Notes: a model not told the origin generated them from the sequence alone. Positions 1 to 7,777 are shown, counted from the first letter of the stretch. The stretch: 64,000 nucleotides of DNA from Pseudoalteromonas galatheae (GCF_005886105.2 NZ_PNCO02000001.1:1671001-1735000); one strand, 5' to 3'. Program-made: numbers and translations.

Positions 1-279
1 CCGAAACTCATTCGCTACCTCGATGACGGACACCTAAAGATAGACAACAACCGGGCCGAGCGGGCCATCAAACCGTTCGTCATAGGGCGAAAGAACTGGC
101 TGTTTAGCTTCACCACAAGTGGTGCTGAGAGTAGCGCAACCCTCTATAGCGTGATCGAAACAGCCAGAGCAAACGGCCACACCCCATTCGACTATGTGAT
201 GCATTGCTTAAACTAATTAGCTCAGCCACAGTGCGATATCGACAGTTTACTGCCTTGGCATGTTAGCCTCCAGGTGTAG
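1..279 (+). pseudogene. IS66-family transposase (TnpC), 3' end, interrupted by a stop
   Basis: The reading frame open from base 1 encodes the C-terminal part of an IS66-type DDE transposase; the block [20 protein letters not shown] is characteristic of that family. A TAA at 214-216 ends the frame after MHCLN. The same frame continues without further stops to TAG at 277-279 and encodes DIDSLLPWHV, the usual IS66 C-terminal element. The TAA sits where a Glu codon is common, so a single GAA/GAG-to-TAA change probably truncated the protein. The 5' part lies outside the window. The enzyme would cut and join the IS ends together with TnpA/TnpB; this copy is probably dead or impaired. Confidence 0.85.
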
Positions 280-282
280 TTC

Positions 283-295
283 GCCGCACGCTTAC
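283..295. repeat. Right terminal inverted repeat of the IS66 element
   Basis: The bases gccgcacgcttac read GTAAGCGTGCGGC on the minus strand, matching the GTAAGCG start typical of IS66-family ends. They lie just after the transposase frame, so the IS boundary is placed at 295. The other end and the target duplication are outside the window. Confidence 0.7.
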
Positions 296-304
296 ATTAG
301 ATTA

Positions 305-1003
305 ATATATGAAGTTGCTGTTGAACCGCCGAATTTGGCCCTTATTCGACAGTCAGATTTGATTAATTCCTAGCAATCAAACCTGATAGATACAGTTAAG
401 ACTTATCCAAATTAATGCTTTTAACAGCCAGTTATCCGCAAAACGCTCTGGCTAGATAAGGAAATAATTTACTGTGATTTTATAAGCAATGAGTTAGCCC
501 AGCCCTTATCCATTAAATGCGCCAGATAAAATAAAAGCCAGCAGTTTGCTAGCTTTTTTGATGTTTTTACATTTACATGGCGTCGTACTCGTCCTGCCAG
601 AAAAACTTCTCTTCGCCAAATGCTGGTTTTAAGTCATCCAGCCAGTGGGCATTTTCGTCGAACTTGGCAAAGAACGGACGCTGCACCCAGTCTTGGTTTC
701 GTGCTTGAATAAAGCGCAGTACAAACACCTTTTCGCCTGCGACTTCGGTTACGCCAGACACTTCAACTTTACCAGGACCCGCACTCATTGATGGTCCTCG
801 AACTGTACGACTCACACCAGAGACTTGCTTATAAGCTTCACGGAATGTTTCCCACGTTTTGTGTAACGGGATTTCAAAGTAACGCTTAGCGCCGGTATCT
901 CGTTCGATAAACATGTAGTAGGGGATCATGCCAAGCTGCGTTTGCTCTTTCCACATGTCAGCCCACATATCAGCGTCTACGTTTATATTATTTAAAAGCG
1001 GAA
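305..1003. repeat. Direct segmental duplication, copy A (kamA 3' end and downstream region)
   Basis: This segment aligns collinearly with about 4697-5395. The shared part covers the non-coding stretch downstream of kamA, including the hairpin terminator, and the last roughly 430 bp of kamA coding sequence. The copies differ by scattered substitutions, for example ARNQDW here against ARNPDW in the intact gene, so the event is not very recent or involved a diverged donor. The left limit is blurred next to the IS66 end. The right limit is sharp at about 1003, where the sequence switches to the RayT element. Confidence 0.85.
573..1003 (-). pseudogene. Displaced 3' fragment of kamA
   Basis: About 140 codons match the C-terminal third of the lysine 2,3-aminomutase-like protein encoded at 4962-6299, from PLLNNINVDADMW to the terminal DEYDAM. 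The radical SAM cysteine motif and the whole N-terminal domain are absent, so it cannot be an active enzyme. The few codons upstream of the homology come from the adjacent transposon-end sequence. The fragment has no stops and is little diverged, so decay is limited to loss of the 5' part. Confidence 0.85.
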
Positions 1004-1215
1004 AAACAAATGACACCCATCATAATTAGCATCAAAGCTGAGGAAGTGAAGTAAAAGAGTATCTAAACATTCCAGTCATTTTGGTCAAAAACGTTTATCG
1101 ATAGGCTAATTCTTATCGCCTCGGCATATCTCTACACTAAAACAGGGTTATCGCGCACGGCAAAGCGCTGAAAATACAGCAGCAAGAAACTCTAGAATTG
1201 AAAATGTTCGTTTTA

Positions 1216-2187
1216 CTAAGCCAGCAAGCGCTCGCAGTTTGTTAGGTTTGTCCGTCGTCGTTTTTGCAATGTTTCACAGTAAGCGGTTATTTTTCGCTCT
1301 CGACCAACAGCACCGTGGAATACCCGAGAAAATTGCGTAGTAAGTTTTATCCAGTTCTCAGGCTCTATATTTAATCGAGTGAGTATGGGTTGAGACTCAA
1401 AGATATAGCCTCGCTTGTTGGCTCGAATGCACTGGCCTGTGAGTTCAACTAATTCGATATAGGGTTTGAGTTCAAAAGGCAGGCCTTTTGGCATATGTTT
1501 TCGTGGGCTGCCAGCAAAGCGTAATAGGCTTTTTGGTTGTTTGCCCAGCTTTGCGTGGTCAATGCGCTTTTTGATGCTGGTGTAGTCTGAGGTTTCAGGC
1601 GTTGCGGTAATTTTGGCTCTAATGGGGTTTAGGTCTACGTAAGCGAGACAAGCAGCCAATGCAGCCTCGTCTAGTAGTGCTTGGGATTTGAATCGTCCTT
1701 CCCAAAACCGGCCTGTACAGTTATCTTCTATATTTGCTCGGCGGGCGATATCTTCGTTGAGTACTCGCATAAACCAGCTAATATCTGCGAGCCTTTCTCT
1801 GTATTTGGCGACATGCTCATTGAGTATCAACTGCTCCGACTCATTGAGTGGCTCACCTTCAGTAAACTTTTGGCTTATCCAGTTGCCCTTAAACAACTTG
1901 TGCCATCGTATCACAATCGCTTTATCCGACAGGCGCTTAGCTTTTTTATCATCAACATATAAAACAATGTGAGTGTGATTACTCATCACCGCATAAGCAC
2001 AAATATCAATACAAAACACAGACCCCAACATCAGAAGTTTTTCTTCAACCCAATCTCGGCGGTGTTCGTATGATTTTCCGGTAAATTTATCTTCACCGCA
2101 CAGAAAGGCGCGCCTTACGCAACGGGAGATACAGTGATAATATTTGGTGTCGGTTAAACTGATTTGTCTTTTACGTGCAGTCGCCAT
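1216..2187 (-). CDS. REP-associated tyrosine transposase (Y1_Tnp family)
   Basis: This 323-residue protein has the HUH signature SNHTHIVLYV at about residues 69-78 and the later block LAYVDLNPIRAK at about 185-195, both typical of the Y1 single-strand transposases also called RayT. The N-terminal block YYHCISRCVRRAFLCGEDK is shared by a large set of such proteins in Alteromonadales. HUH enzymes nick single-stranded DNA through a tyrosine-phosphodiester link at hairpin-forming repeats. The frame is intact and starts at an ATG, so the gene may still be functional. Long C-terminal extensions beyond the catalytic domain are usual in this subgroup. Confidence 0.85.
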   Translation of the reverse strand: MATARKRQISLTDTKYYHCISRCVRRAFLCGEDKFTGKSYEHRRDWVEEKLLMLGSVFCIDICAYAVMSNHTHIVLYVDDKKAKRLSDKAIVIRWHKLFKGNWISQKFTEGEPLNESEQLILNEHVAKYRERLADISWFMRVLNEDIARRANIEDNCTGRFWEGRFKSQALLDEAALAACLAYVDLNPIRAKITATPETSDYTSIKKRIDHAKLGKQPKSLLRFAGSPRKHMPKGLPFELKPYIELVELTGQCIRANKRGYIFESQPILTRLNIEPENWIKLTTQFSRVFHGAVGRERKITAYCETLQKRRRTNLTNCERLLA

Positions 2188-2261
2188 AATTTGTTTTCCT
2201 CAATCCTTTGAGTGCAGAATTAAAGCTTAGGCGGTATATTTGGAAGGTGCAAATTAATAGT

Positions 2262-2305
2262 GGGTGTCAGTGATTTGTTGTGGTGGTGGGTGTCAGTGAT
2301 TTGTT
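2262..2305. repeat. Two direct 18-bp repeats, 26-bp period, at the RayT right end
   Basis: GGGTGTCAGTGATTTGTT occurs at 2262-2279 and again at 2288-2305, and a partial CAGCGATTTGTT follows at 2307-2318. An inverted, 4-base-shorter version is at 1005-1018. These are the likely recognition sequences of the adjacent transposase. Confidence 0.7.
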
Positions 2306-2323
2306 TCAGCGATTTGTTACTTT

Positions 2324-2779
2324 GTGAGGTCAAGTGTGAATAAGAAAGAGTGTAGGGAAAGCGGTATTTTATATGCCGTCTTCATTACCGTGTTGTTGTA
2401 TTTCTTCTTTAAAATTACTTTAATTTTCTCAATGGTGTCAGATAGAGACTTCACTTGCCTAAGCTCTATTTGGAGTAACTCTGATACTGTAATAACACCT
2501 TTCTCTGCATTTTTTATTCTGGCGATATTTAGCTGTATTTGGTTTTTTTATTGTGGCATAAAGTACAAACAAAAAGCAGGAAAATCTGTATATTTACTAT
2601 TAGTCGTCGGAACTATGTTCTATTACTTTTGGTTCAAAGGGTTTTACGGTTTATGGCACCTAATGAGCTACGAGCAAAAAGAAATTACATTACAAGAGTT
2701 TTTTGAAAAAACAGGTGGTACAGAAAGGTTAAAGTTGTATGGTAATGGGACTAGTCAAAATGTATTGTGTAAATTGTGA
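2324..2779 (+). CDS. Hypothetical membrane protein (cassette-like gene 1)
   Basis: I do not recognise a family. The frame begins with GTG at 2324; another in-frame GTG lies at 2336. The product of up to 151 residues has three hydrophobic stretches (about residues 17-38, 58-80 and 90-115) rich in Phe and Tyr, so it is probably an inner-membrane protein with a short C-terminal tail. The gene is AT-rich. It is followed directly by an imperfect inverted repeat resembling an integron attC site, which suggests a gene cassette. Confidence 0.5.
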   Translation: MRSSVNKKECRESGILYAVFITVLLYFFFKITLIFSMVSDRDFTCLSSIWSNSDTVITPFSAFFILAIFSCIWFFYCGIKYKQKAGKSVYLLLVVGTMFYYFWFKGFYGLWHLMSYEQKEITLQEFFEKTGGTERLKLYGNGTSQNVLCKL

Positions 2780-2884
2780 TACAACAAAAAAGCAAATTAA
2801 AAGTACGGACAAAAAACAGTTGGCTTTGTTCGTATCTCACAAATTTTAGCCAATTATTTTAGCCGTTTATTTGCGGCGTTATAT
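2780..2884 (+). other. attC-like recombination site 1
   Basis: The segment starts one base after the upstream stop with TACAACA and ends with GCGGCGTTA. Its halves can pair imperfectly: GCAAAT near the left pairs with ATTTGC near the right, and TTGGCT pairs with AGCCAA in the middle. Length is about 105 bp. This fits the long VCR-like attC sites of marine gammaproteobacteria, but the core is not a perfect GTTRRRY. Confidence 0.45.
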
Positions 2885-2907
2885 CTCATTGTTGAAAGGG
2901 GCTAAGC

Positions 2908-3372
2908 ATGAAGTTTTGGATTTTGGCTGTAGTTGTTTTTGTTGCAACGAGATGTGCATGAATACCGACGTTCCAATCTAAGTACAACTTGACAGAGTAT
3001 CAACCAAATAGAGTTATAGGCTTGGAAAGTGACAATATCTATCAAGTGAGAAAAGGTATGGTTACTTGGTTTTTTGGAGTTAAAAAAGGTAGCTATATCG
3101 CAAAATATCAAGACGAATCAGGTTATTATTTTGAAGGTTCAAACTATTCAGCCTGTATGGGAACGCAAGGTAAAACGGGAGAGTGTACCTCACGCTTGAT
3201 GGGCGGAATATGGCAATCAAAAACCGACCCAACTGATTTTCGCATGTATTCCATCGATGGTTCGTCAGAGGAAGAGAGCTCTAGTGTTCAAGGATATGCT
3301 CTTACTTTAGGCAAGTATGTGATTGAAACTAAATCAGAAGAATTTTCAAAGAAAGTCGGTGGAAGTTTTTAA
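2908..3372 (+). pseudogene. Lipoprotein-like cassette gene 2, broken by a stop after the signal peptide
   Basis: ATG at 2908 opens a frame reading MKFWILAVVVFVATRCA, a typical lipoprotein signal, and then stops at TGA 2959-2961. The same frame resumes and stays open to 3372, encoding a soluble domain with TEYQPNRVIGLESDNIYQV and two Cys (about 127 codons from 2989). TGA for TGG (Trp) is the likely change. The lipobox is also degraded, with Arg before the Cys instead of Gly or Ala. I therefore read it as one decayed gene and not a new gene starting at the TTG at 2989. Domain function is unknown. Confidence 0.7.
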
Positions 3373-3378
3373 ATTGAG

Positions 3379-3480
3379 ATATAACAATCAAATTATGTCG
3401 CCCGTCAGGGTGGGCTGGGACGCAAATACACGGGCGGCTTCGCCATTCTCGCATCCACATCCCATATTTGGGCGTTAGAT
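3379..3480 (+). other. attC-like recombination site 2
   Basis: The site starts with ATATAAC (fits RYYYAAC) at 3379-3385 and ends with GTTAGAT (fits GTTRRRY) at 3474-3480, 102 bp in all. Outer arms AACAATCAAATTATG and the reverse complement of the right end, AACGCCCAAATATG, are similar. GCCCGT pairs with ACGGGC inside. This is the best-formed attC-like site in the window. Confidence 0.65.
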
Positions 3481-3503
3481 TTTCATTTAAATTAGGAGAA
3501 GTT

Positions 3504-3929
3504 GTGAGAAACACATATTCGTTTTTAGTTATTCTGTTGTCTATTTTCTCTTCGTTTACATTTGCTGACGAGTTTTATAGTGGCTGGGAGGGTAAATGTT
3601 TCGAGGATAAGTACGTGATTCAGCTTTACTTTGGGTGGAGTGAAGAAGGATATGCGCAATATAAAAAGAAAATAAAATCGACTATAAAAGAATGTAAGCT
3701 GGGTGAAAAGGTGTACAAAATTTTACATAAACCAGCCGGTTATATTGCGACTGGACGCTGCGGAGCTCATGATCCTGTGTTCTTACTTATAGGAGAGGAG
3801 AATAAATTAATATTTGAAGATTTTGCTTGGGATTGCGATTGGTCTGCAGATAGTTATCTATCAAAAGTTGAAATTATAAAAGGCGTTAATAAGCCAATAG
3901 TAACTAGAGTAAAAGGTGATCCACGTTAA
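3504..3929 (+). CDS. Secreted hypothetical protein (cassette-like gene 3)
   Basis: I do not recognise a family. GTG at 3504 is chosen as start because AGGAG lies just upstream and the product then begins with a clear signal peptide (MRNTYSFLVILLSIFSSFTFA, cleavage expected before DEF). The mature part of about 120 residues has several cysteines (GKCFED, IKECKLG, GRCGAHD, WDCDW) that could form disulfides in the periplasm. The start lies 24 bp after the attC-like core at 3474-3480, and the stop is followed directly by ATCTAAC. Both features are typical of an integron cassette gene. Confidence 0.65.
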   Translation: MRNTYSFLVILLSIFSSFTFADEFYSGWEGKCFEDKYVIQLYFGWSEEGYAQYKKKIKSTIKECKLGEKVYKILHKPAGYIATGRCGAHDPVFLLIGEENKLIFEDFAWDCDWSADSYLSKVEIIKGVNKPIVTRVKGDPR

Positions 3930-4011
3930 TCTAACAAGGCCAATCATTATAGCGCTCTACGCTAGAGGAAAATAAAGACACCCACGACTATTAATGAATT
4001 AAGTTGTACCC
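3929..4011. other. Half attC-like site plus a RayT-repeat-like segment
   Basis: ATCTAAC at 3929-3935 fits the left attC core, but no matching right half follows at normal distance. Within the segment, gacacccac at 3977-3985 followed by ctattaatg resembles the complement of the RayT-end sequence near 2250-2270. This may be a RayT-repeat insertion into, or fusion of, two attC sites. Confidence 0.35.
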
Positions 4012-4111
4012 CATACAAACTAATTAAACAGTGGACGCAAAGCAGCAGGCTTGCGCTTATTCTTTGCTTAGTTTAGTCTGCTATTTCCCGCTGTTTATTA
4101 AGGCGTTATGC
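4012..4111 (+). other. attC-like recombination site 3
   Basis: CATACAAACTAATTAAACAG at the left mirrors the reverse complement of the right end, GCATAACGCCTTAATAAACAG, with few mismatches. AGCAG and CTGCT extend the stem inward. The right end is GGCGTTATGC at 4102-4111. Total length is about 100 bp. Confidence 0.55.
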
Positions 4112-4132
4112 ATGAACGGAGTGTCAGTAAAT

Positions 4133-4486
4133 ATGAAATGGATTATCTTCAGTTCGATCTTAATGATCGTTTCAGGTTGTGCTATTAATCAACCGAGAAG
4201 TATTGATCAAGAGCCTAGTATTAGCGAAGTAGTGACCATACAAAAGGAATTTCCACCACAAATTTGGTCTGATCATATATTACTGGATATAAGTGAATCT
4301 AAATACGCGGATAAAAGTATAGAAATATTGTCATCACTTGGATTCGTCGGGGTTGTCAAAAGCTCCCACGGGGAGTTTGTGTGTGGGAATTATTCAAATA
4401 ATAGAGCCGCTATAAAGTGTACTCGGGTAGAAGGTAAGACCTTTGTTTACGCAGTGGTTGCAGGCCCCAAGGTTGAGGTCGTTTAA
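4133..4486 (+). CDS. Small lipoprotein, hypothetical (cassette-like gene 4)
   Basis: I chose ATG at 4133 because the product then begins with a complete lipoprotein signal, MKWIIFSSILMIVSGC, whose lipobox is VSGC. An in-frame ATG at 4112 would add seven residues before it. GGAG lies 10-13 bases upstream of 4133. The mature part of about 100 residues contains no motif I recognise. Two Cys (FVCGNYS, IKCTRVE) in the second half could form a disulfide. The gene starts about 20 bp after attC-like site 3 and is followed by GCATAACAA, another attC-type left end. Confidence 0.6.
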   Translation: MKWIIFSSILMIVSGCAINQPRSIDQEPSISEVVTIQKEFPPQIWSDHILLDISESKYADKSIEILSSLGFVGVVKSSHGEFVCGNYSNNRAAIKCTRVEGKTFVYAVVAGPKVEVV

Positions 4487-4696
4487 AAGCTAAGAAATGA
4501 GATAATGTGGCAACTCTAAAAAATGCATAACAAATTGGTTAACAGGAACTAACTACGCGGCATAAGCGACCTCATTACCAAAGTGCTAGCCCTTAGAAAT
4601 TTTTATGCGAAATTTGCCTTGCACAGCCGGCGACCTAAAGCGTTTTTGTCCTAATACGAGTTGGTTGAGTGCCCGTTATCGCAATTGGGTTTAAGA
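4487..4696 (+). other. Non-coding stretch with an attC-like left end
   Basis: GCATAACAA at 4525-4533 matches the complement of the right end of attC-like site 3 (GTTATGC), so it is probably the left half of the cassette-4 attC site. A convincing right half is not visible. CCCGTTATCGC at 4672-4682 is the only candidate. No open frame of note is present. Confidence 0.4.
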
Positions 4697-5395
4697 TATG
4701 AAGTTGCTGTTGAACGGCCAAGTTTGGCCCTTATGCGATAGTCTGATTTGATTAAGCCGTAGCAATCAAACGTGATAGGTATAATTAAGACTTATCCAAA
4801 TTAATGCTTTTAACAGCCAGTTGTCCGCAAAACGCTCTGGCTAGATAAGGAAATAATTTACTGTGATTTTATAAGCAATGAGTTAGCCCAGCCCCTATCC
4901 ATTAAATGCGCCAAGTAAAATAAAAGCCAGCAATTTTCTGGCTTTTTTGATGTTTTTACATTTACATGGCGTCGTACTCGTCCTGCCAGAAGAATTTTTC
5001 TTCCCCAAATGCAGGTTTTAAGTCATCCAGCCAGTGGGCATTTTCGTCGAATTTGGCAAAGAACGGACGCTGCACCCAGTCTGGGTTTCGTGCTTGAATA
5101 AAGCGCAGCACAAACACCTTTTCGCCTGCGACTTCTGTTACGCCAGACACTTCAACTTTTCCAGGACCCGCACTCATTGATGGTCCTCGAACTGTGCGGC
5201 TCACACCGGAGACTTGCTTATAAGCTTCACGGAATGTTTCCCACGTTTTGTGTAACGGGATTTCAAAGTAACGCTTAGCGCCGGTATCACGCTCGATAAA
5301 CATGTAGTAGGGGATCATGCCAAGCTGCGTTTGCTCTTTCCACATATCAGCCCACATATCAGCGTCTACATTTATATTATTTAGAAGTGGTGCTT
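4697..5395. repeat. Direct segmental duplication, copy B (kamA 3' end and downstream region)
   Basis: This is the partner of 305-1003. It contains the 3' end of the intact kamA gene and the region downstream of it, including a dispersed-repeat segment (about 4795-4895, with CGCTCTGGCTAGATAAGG) that is also related to 11605-11825. Confidence 0.85.
4922..4946 (-). terminator. Terminator downstream of kamA
   Basis: A 9-bp perfect stem (aaaagccag, 7-base loop, ctggctttt) lies just beyond the kamA stop and is followed on the minus strand by a T-rich stretch. T residues on both sides make it potentially bidirectional. A copy with one stem mismatch is at 533-557 in the duplicated segment. Confidence 0.75.
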
Positions 5396-6299
5396 GTGTT
5401 CTGATCTGTGCACCAGTTTTGCGGATAAGTTTAATCGCTTCACGTGTGACTTCAGTACGCAGTTCTTGTTTGTGGTTAACGTGCGCCATGATTGACACAT
5501 GCTTTCCGGCATCAACCAGCTCTTTTAGTAAGGCTAACAACTCTTGTGCGTCCGGATCGGTGACGTATCTAAATGGCCAAAAAGTGAGAGATTTAGTGCC
5601 GATCCTGATGGTGCGAATATGGTCAAACCTTGGCTCTTTTAGTGCCTCAAGGTATTTACGCAATTTAACGGTGCGCATTACCATAGGATCGCCACCAGTC
5701 ATCAATAGATCGGTCACTTCAGTGTGTTCGGCCAAGTAGTTGTGGAGCAGCTCGGCGTCGTTATTGTTAAATCGGGTAGCCTTGCCAACAAACTGCGCCC
5801 AGCGGAAGCAGAAAGTGCAATATGAGTGGCAGTATTGTCCTTGAGACGGGAAAAACAACACTGTTTCTTTATATTTGTGTTGGATCCCGTCTACACGTTC
5901 ACCTTCATACTCAGGAACATTTTTTTCCATTTGACCCGCAGGGTGCGGGTTTAACTTTTGACGAATTTTGGTTGCGAGGTTAAACACTTCTTCTGGGGTA
6001 TGTTCGCGACTTAACAAGTCGGCCATTTGCTCGTAAGACTCATCGTCTAGCATGCCACGTTGTGGGAAAGTTAACTGAAAAACGGGGTCGTTAGGCACTT
6101 TATCCCAATCGATGAGCTCTTCAATCACAAAGTTATTAACGCGAAAAGGGAATACATTGGCGACGACTTTCATTTGAAAGCGAAGGTGTTCAGGTAGTTT
6201 ATCCAATTGCTCAATCTTATCGATTTGACGGTGTTGGTAAACAGTAAAACGAGGGGGCTGATAAGCTTCAGCTGGCTGCAATTTGACGGTTTGCTGCAT
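4962..6299 (-). CDS. kamA: KamA-family radical SAM protein (lysine 2,3-aminomutase-like)
   Basis: The product of 445 residues carries the radical SAM cluster motif CHSYCTFC at about residues 156-163, followed by LLMTGGDPMVM, as in lysine 2,3-aminomutases. Such enzymes use a [4Fe-4S] cluster, S-adenosylmethionine and PLP to move an amino group from C2 to C3 of lysine or a related substrate. The length fits KamA (about 416-470) better than the shorter EpmB (about 340). The true substrate is not deducible here. I start at the ATG at 6299 (MQQTVKLQ) since the upstream extension to 6353 is not protein-like. Its 3' third is duplicated at 573-1003. Confidence 0.8.
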   Translation of the reverse strand: MQQTVKLQPAEAYQPPRFTVYQHRQIDKIEQLDKLPEHLRFQMKVVANVFPFRVNNFVIEELIDWDKVPNDPVFQLTFPQRGMLDDESYEQMADLLSREHTPEEVFNLATKIRQKLNPHPAGQMEKNVPEYEGERVDGIQHKYKETVLFFPSQGQYCHSYCTFCFRWAQFVGKATRFNNNDAELLHNYLAEHTEVTDLLMTGGDPMVMRTVKLRKYLEALKEPRFDHIRTIRIGTKSLTFWPFRYVTDPDAQELLALLKELVDAGKHVSIMAHVNHKQELRTEVTREAIKLIRKTGAQIRTQAPLLNNINVDADMWADMWKEQTQLGMIPYYMFIERDTGAKRYFEIPLHKTWETFREAYKQVSGVSRTVRGPSMSAGPGKVEVSGVTEVAGEKVFVLRFIQARNPDWVQRPFFAKFDENAHWLDDLKPAFGEEKFFWQDEYDAM

Positions 6300-6442
6300 A
6301 GATAATATGTCTCTTTTCTCACTTGCTAATGATAAAAGCCACCATGGTAACATGTCATTGATATCATTTCAGGTACAAGGCGAGGAAAGTTCAAAATAAC
6401 GCAATTTTGCTGACTACGCGCCACCGTTTTAGATTACATTGT

Positions 6443-6474
6443 TGGAATTAGGTCAAAAAATAGACCTAATTCCA
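6443..6474. repeat. 12-bp perfect inverted repeat between bioA and kamA
   Basis: tggaattaggtc (6443-6454) and gacctaattcca (6463-6474) flank an 8-base AT-rich loop. It lies 14 bp beyond the bioA stop on the minus strand and could end the bioA transcript, but no T-run follows the stem, so it may be factor-assisted or an operator. Confidence 0.5.
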
Positions 6475-6487
6475 GATTTAATGTGCT

Positions 6488-7777
6488 TTAGAAATGTTCG
6501 CCTTCAATGGCGGCGTAAATCGCGTCAATGAGTGTTTCAATATCTTCATTTGAGGTGATATACGGCGGCATAATATAAATTAGCTTGCCAAAAGGTCTTA
6601 TCCATACACCTTGTTGAATGAAGAATTTTTGGATTTTTGCAACATCAACAACTCTTTCTACTTCCACCACGCCAATCGCTCCAAGGACTCTGACATCTGT
6701 GACTGCACTTTGATTAAGACAGCGCTTGAGTGCGTTAAGCGCGCTCTCGACTCGTTCAATATTGGCTATTGTTTCTTGGCGTTTTAAGATTGTGAGACTA
6801 GCTACAGCGGCGGCACACGCCAGCGGATTTCCCATAAAAGTTGGTCCGTGCATTAATACTTTCGCCTCGCCTTGGCTTATACCCAAAGCCACTTCCTCTG
6901 TTGTCAAAGTGGCCGCAAGCGTCATGTTTCCGCCAGTAAGCGCTTTGCCAACACACATAATGTCCGGCGCGATATCTGCATGTTCACAGGCAAACATTTT
7001 ACCTGTACGACCAAACCCAGTCGCAATTTCATCTAAAATTAGTAGCACCTCATACTTATCGCATAGCGCTCGAAGCGCCTTGAGATATTCTGGGTGGTAG
7101 AAGTTCATGCCGCCTGCATTTTGCACTATTGGTTCAATGATAAATGCCGCGACCTTTTCATGATGAGCGGCAAATGCTTTTTCTAAGGCGTTAAGTTCAT
7201 CTTGACTTTGGCAGCCGTAAAACTCACTTCTAGGGGCATCGACAAACACCTGCTCGGGTAAAAAACCTTGGTACATGGCATGCATCGAATTCACAGGATC
7301 GCAAACGCTCATCGCCGCGAATGTATCACCGTGATAGCCTTTTTTGGCTGTCATTATTTGGTTTTTTTTCTTTTTGCCTTTACTCAACCAATATTGGATC
7401 GCCATTTTGATTGCAACTTCAACACTGACTGAGCCGCCGTCGGCTAGGAATACTCGATTAAGTGGGGCTGGGGTTAGCTCCACGAGTAGTTTGCATAACT
7501 CCACGGCAGGCTGATGAGTTAGCCCGCCAAACATGACATGGCTCATCGTGTCCGCTTGATTTTTTATCGCCGTGATTATTTCTGGATGACCATAACCATG
7601 CACAGCACTCCACCAGGATGCCATACCGTCAATGAGAGTTTCGCCAGTTTCAAGCTCAATTTTGTTCTCGAATGTTCTTGCGGCTGGATAGACGGGCAGA
7701 GGGTCAATCATCGATGTATAGGGGTGCCATATATGCTTGCGATCAAATTCAATATCAATTGTATGTTTATTGCTCAT
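6488..7777 (-). CDS. bioA: Adenosylmethionine-8-amino-7-oxononanoate aminotransferase
   Basis: A class III PLP aminotransferase of 429 residues. It transfers the amino group of S-adenosylmethionine to 7-keto-8-aminopelargonate, giving 7,8-diaminopelargonate in biotin synthesis. The start region HIWHPYTSM, the WWSAVHGYGHP block, LILDEIATGFGRTG and the PLP-lysine segment VGKALTGG are all visible. I use ATG 7777 because AAGG lies 7-10 bases upstream; the frame is open to ATG 7798. It is transcribed away from bioBFCD across a shared control region with a BirA-like site. Confidence 0.95.
   Translation of the reverse strand: MSNKHTIDIEFDRKHIWHPYTSMIDPLPVYPAARTFENKIELETGETLIDGMASWWSAVHGYGHPEIITAIKNQADTMSHVMFGGLTHQPAVELCKLLVELTPAPLNRVFLADGGSVSVEVAIKMAIQYWLSKGKKKKNQIMTAKKGYHGDTFAAMSVCDPVNSMHAMYQGFLPEQVFVDAPRSEFYGCQSQDELNALEKAFAAHHEKVAAFIIEPIVQNAGGMNFYHPEYLKALRALCDKYEVLLILDEIATGFGRTGKMFACEHADIAPDIMCVGKALTGGNMTLAATLTTEEVALGISQGEAKVLMHGPTFMGNPLACAAAVASLTILKRQETIANIERVESALNALKRCLNQSAVTDVRVLGAIGVVEVERVVDVAKIQKFFIQQGVWIRPFGKLIYIMPPYITSNEDIETLIDAIYAAIEGEHF

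Larger units (their letters stand above)
1004..2305. mobile_element. RayT-type element (IS200/IS605-like REP-associated transposase with its repeats)
   Basis: The transposase gene at 1216-2187 is bracketed by short sequences of the type GGGTGTCAGTGATTTGTT. One shortened inverted copy lies at 1005-1018, and two direct copies lie at 2262-2279 and 2288-2305. The left copy begins exactly where homology to kamA ends at about 1003, so the element boundary coincides with the duplication junction. The limits are inferred from these repeats. Single-strand transposition of this class makes no target duplication, so no flanking repeat is expected. Confidence 0.65.

Noticed and set aside
2989..3372. Intact gene starting at TTG 2989
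   Set aside because: An in-phase signal peptide lies upstream, separated by one stop codon; a broken longer gene explains the sequence better.
5317..5739. 140-codon plus-strand frame inside kamA
   Set aside because: Antisense shadow of a conserved gene; no signal of its own.
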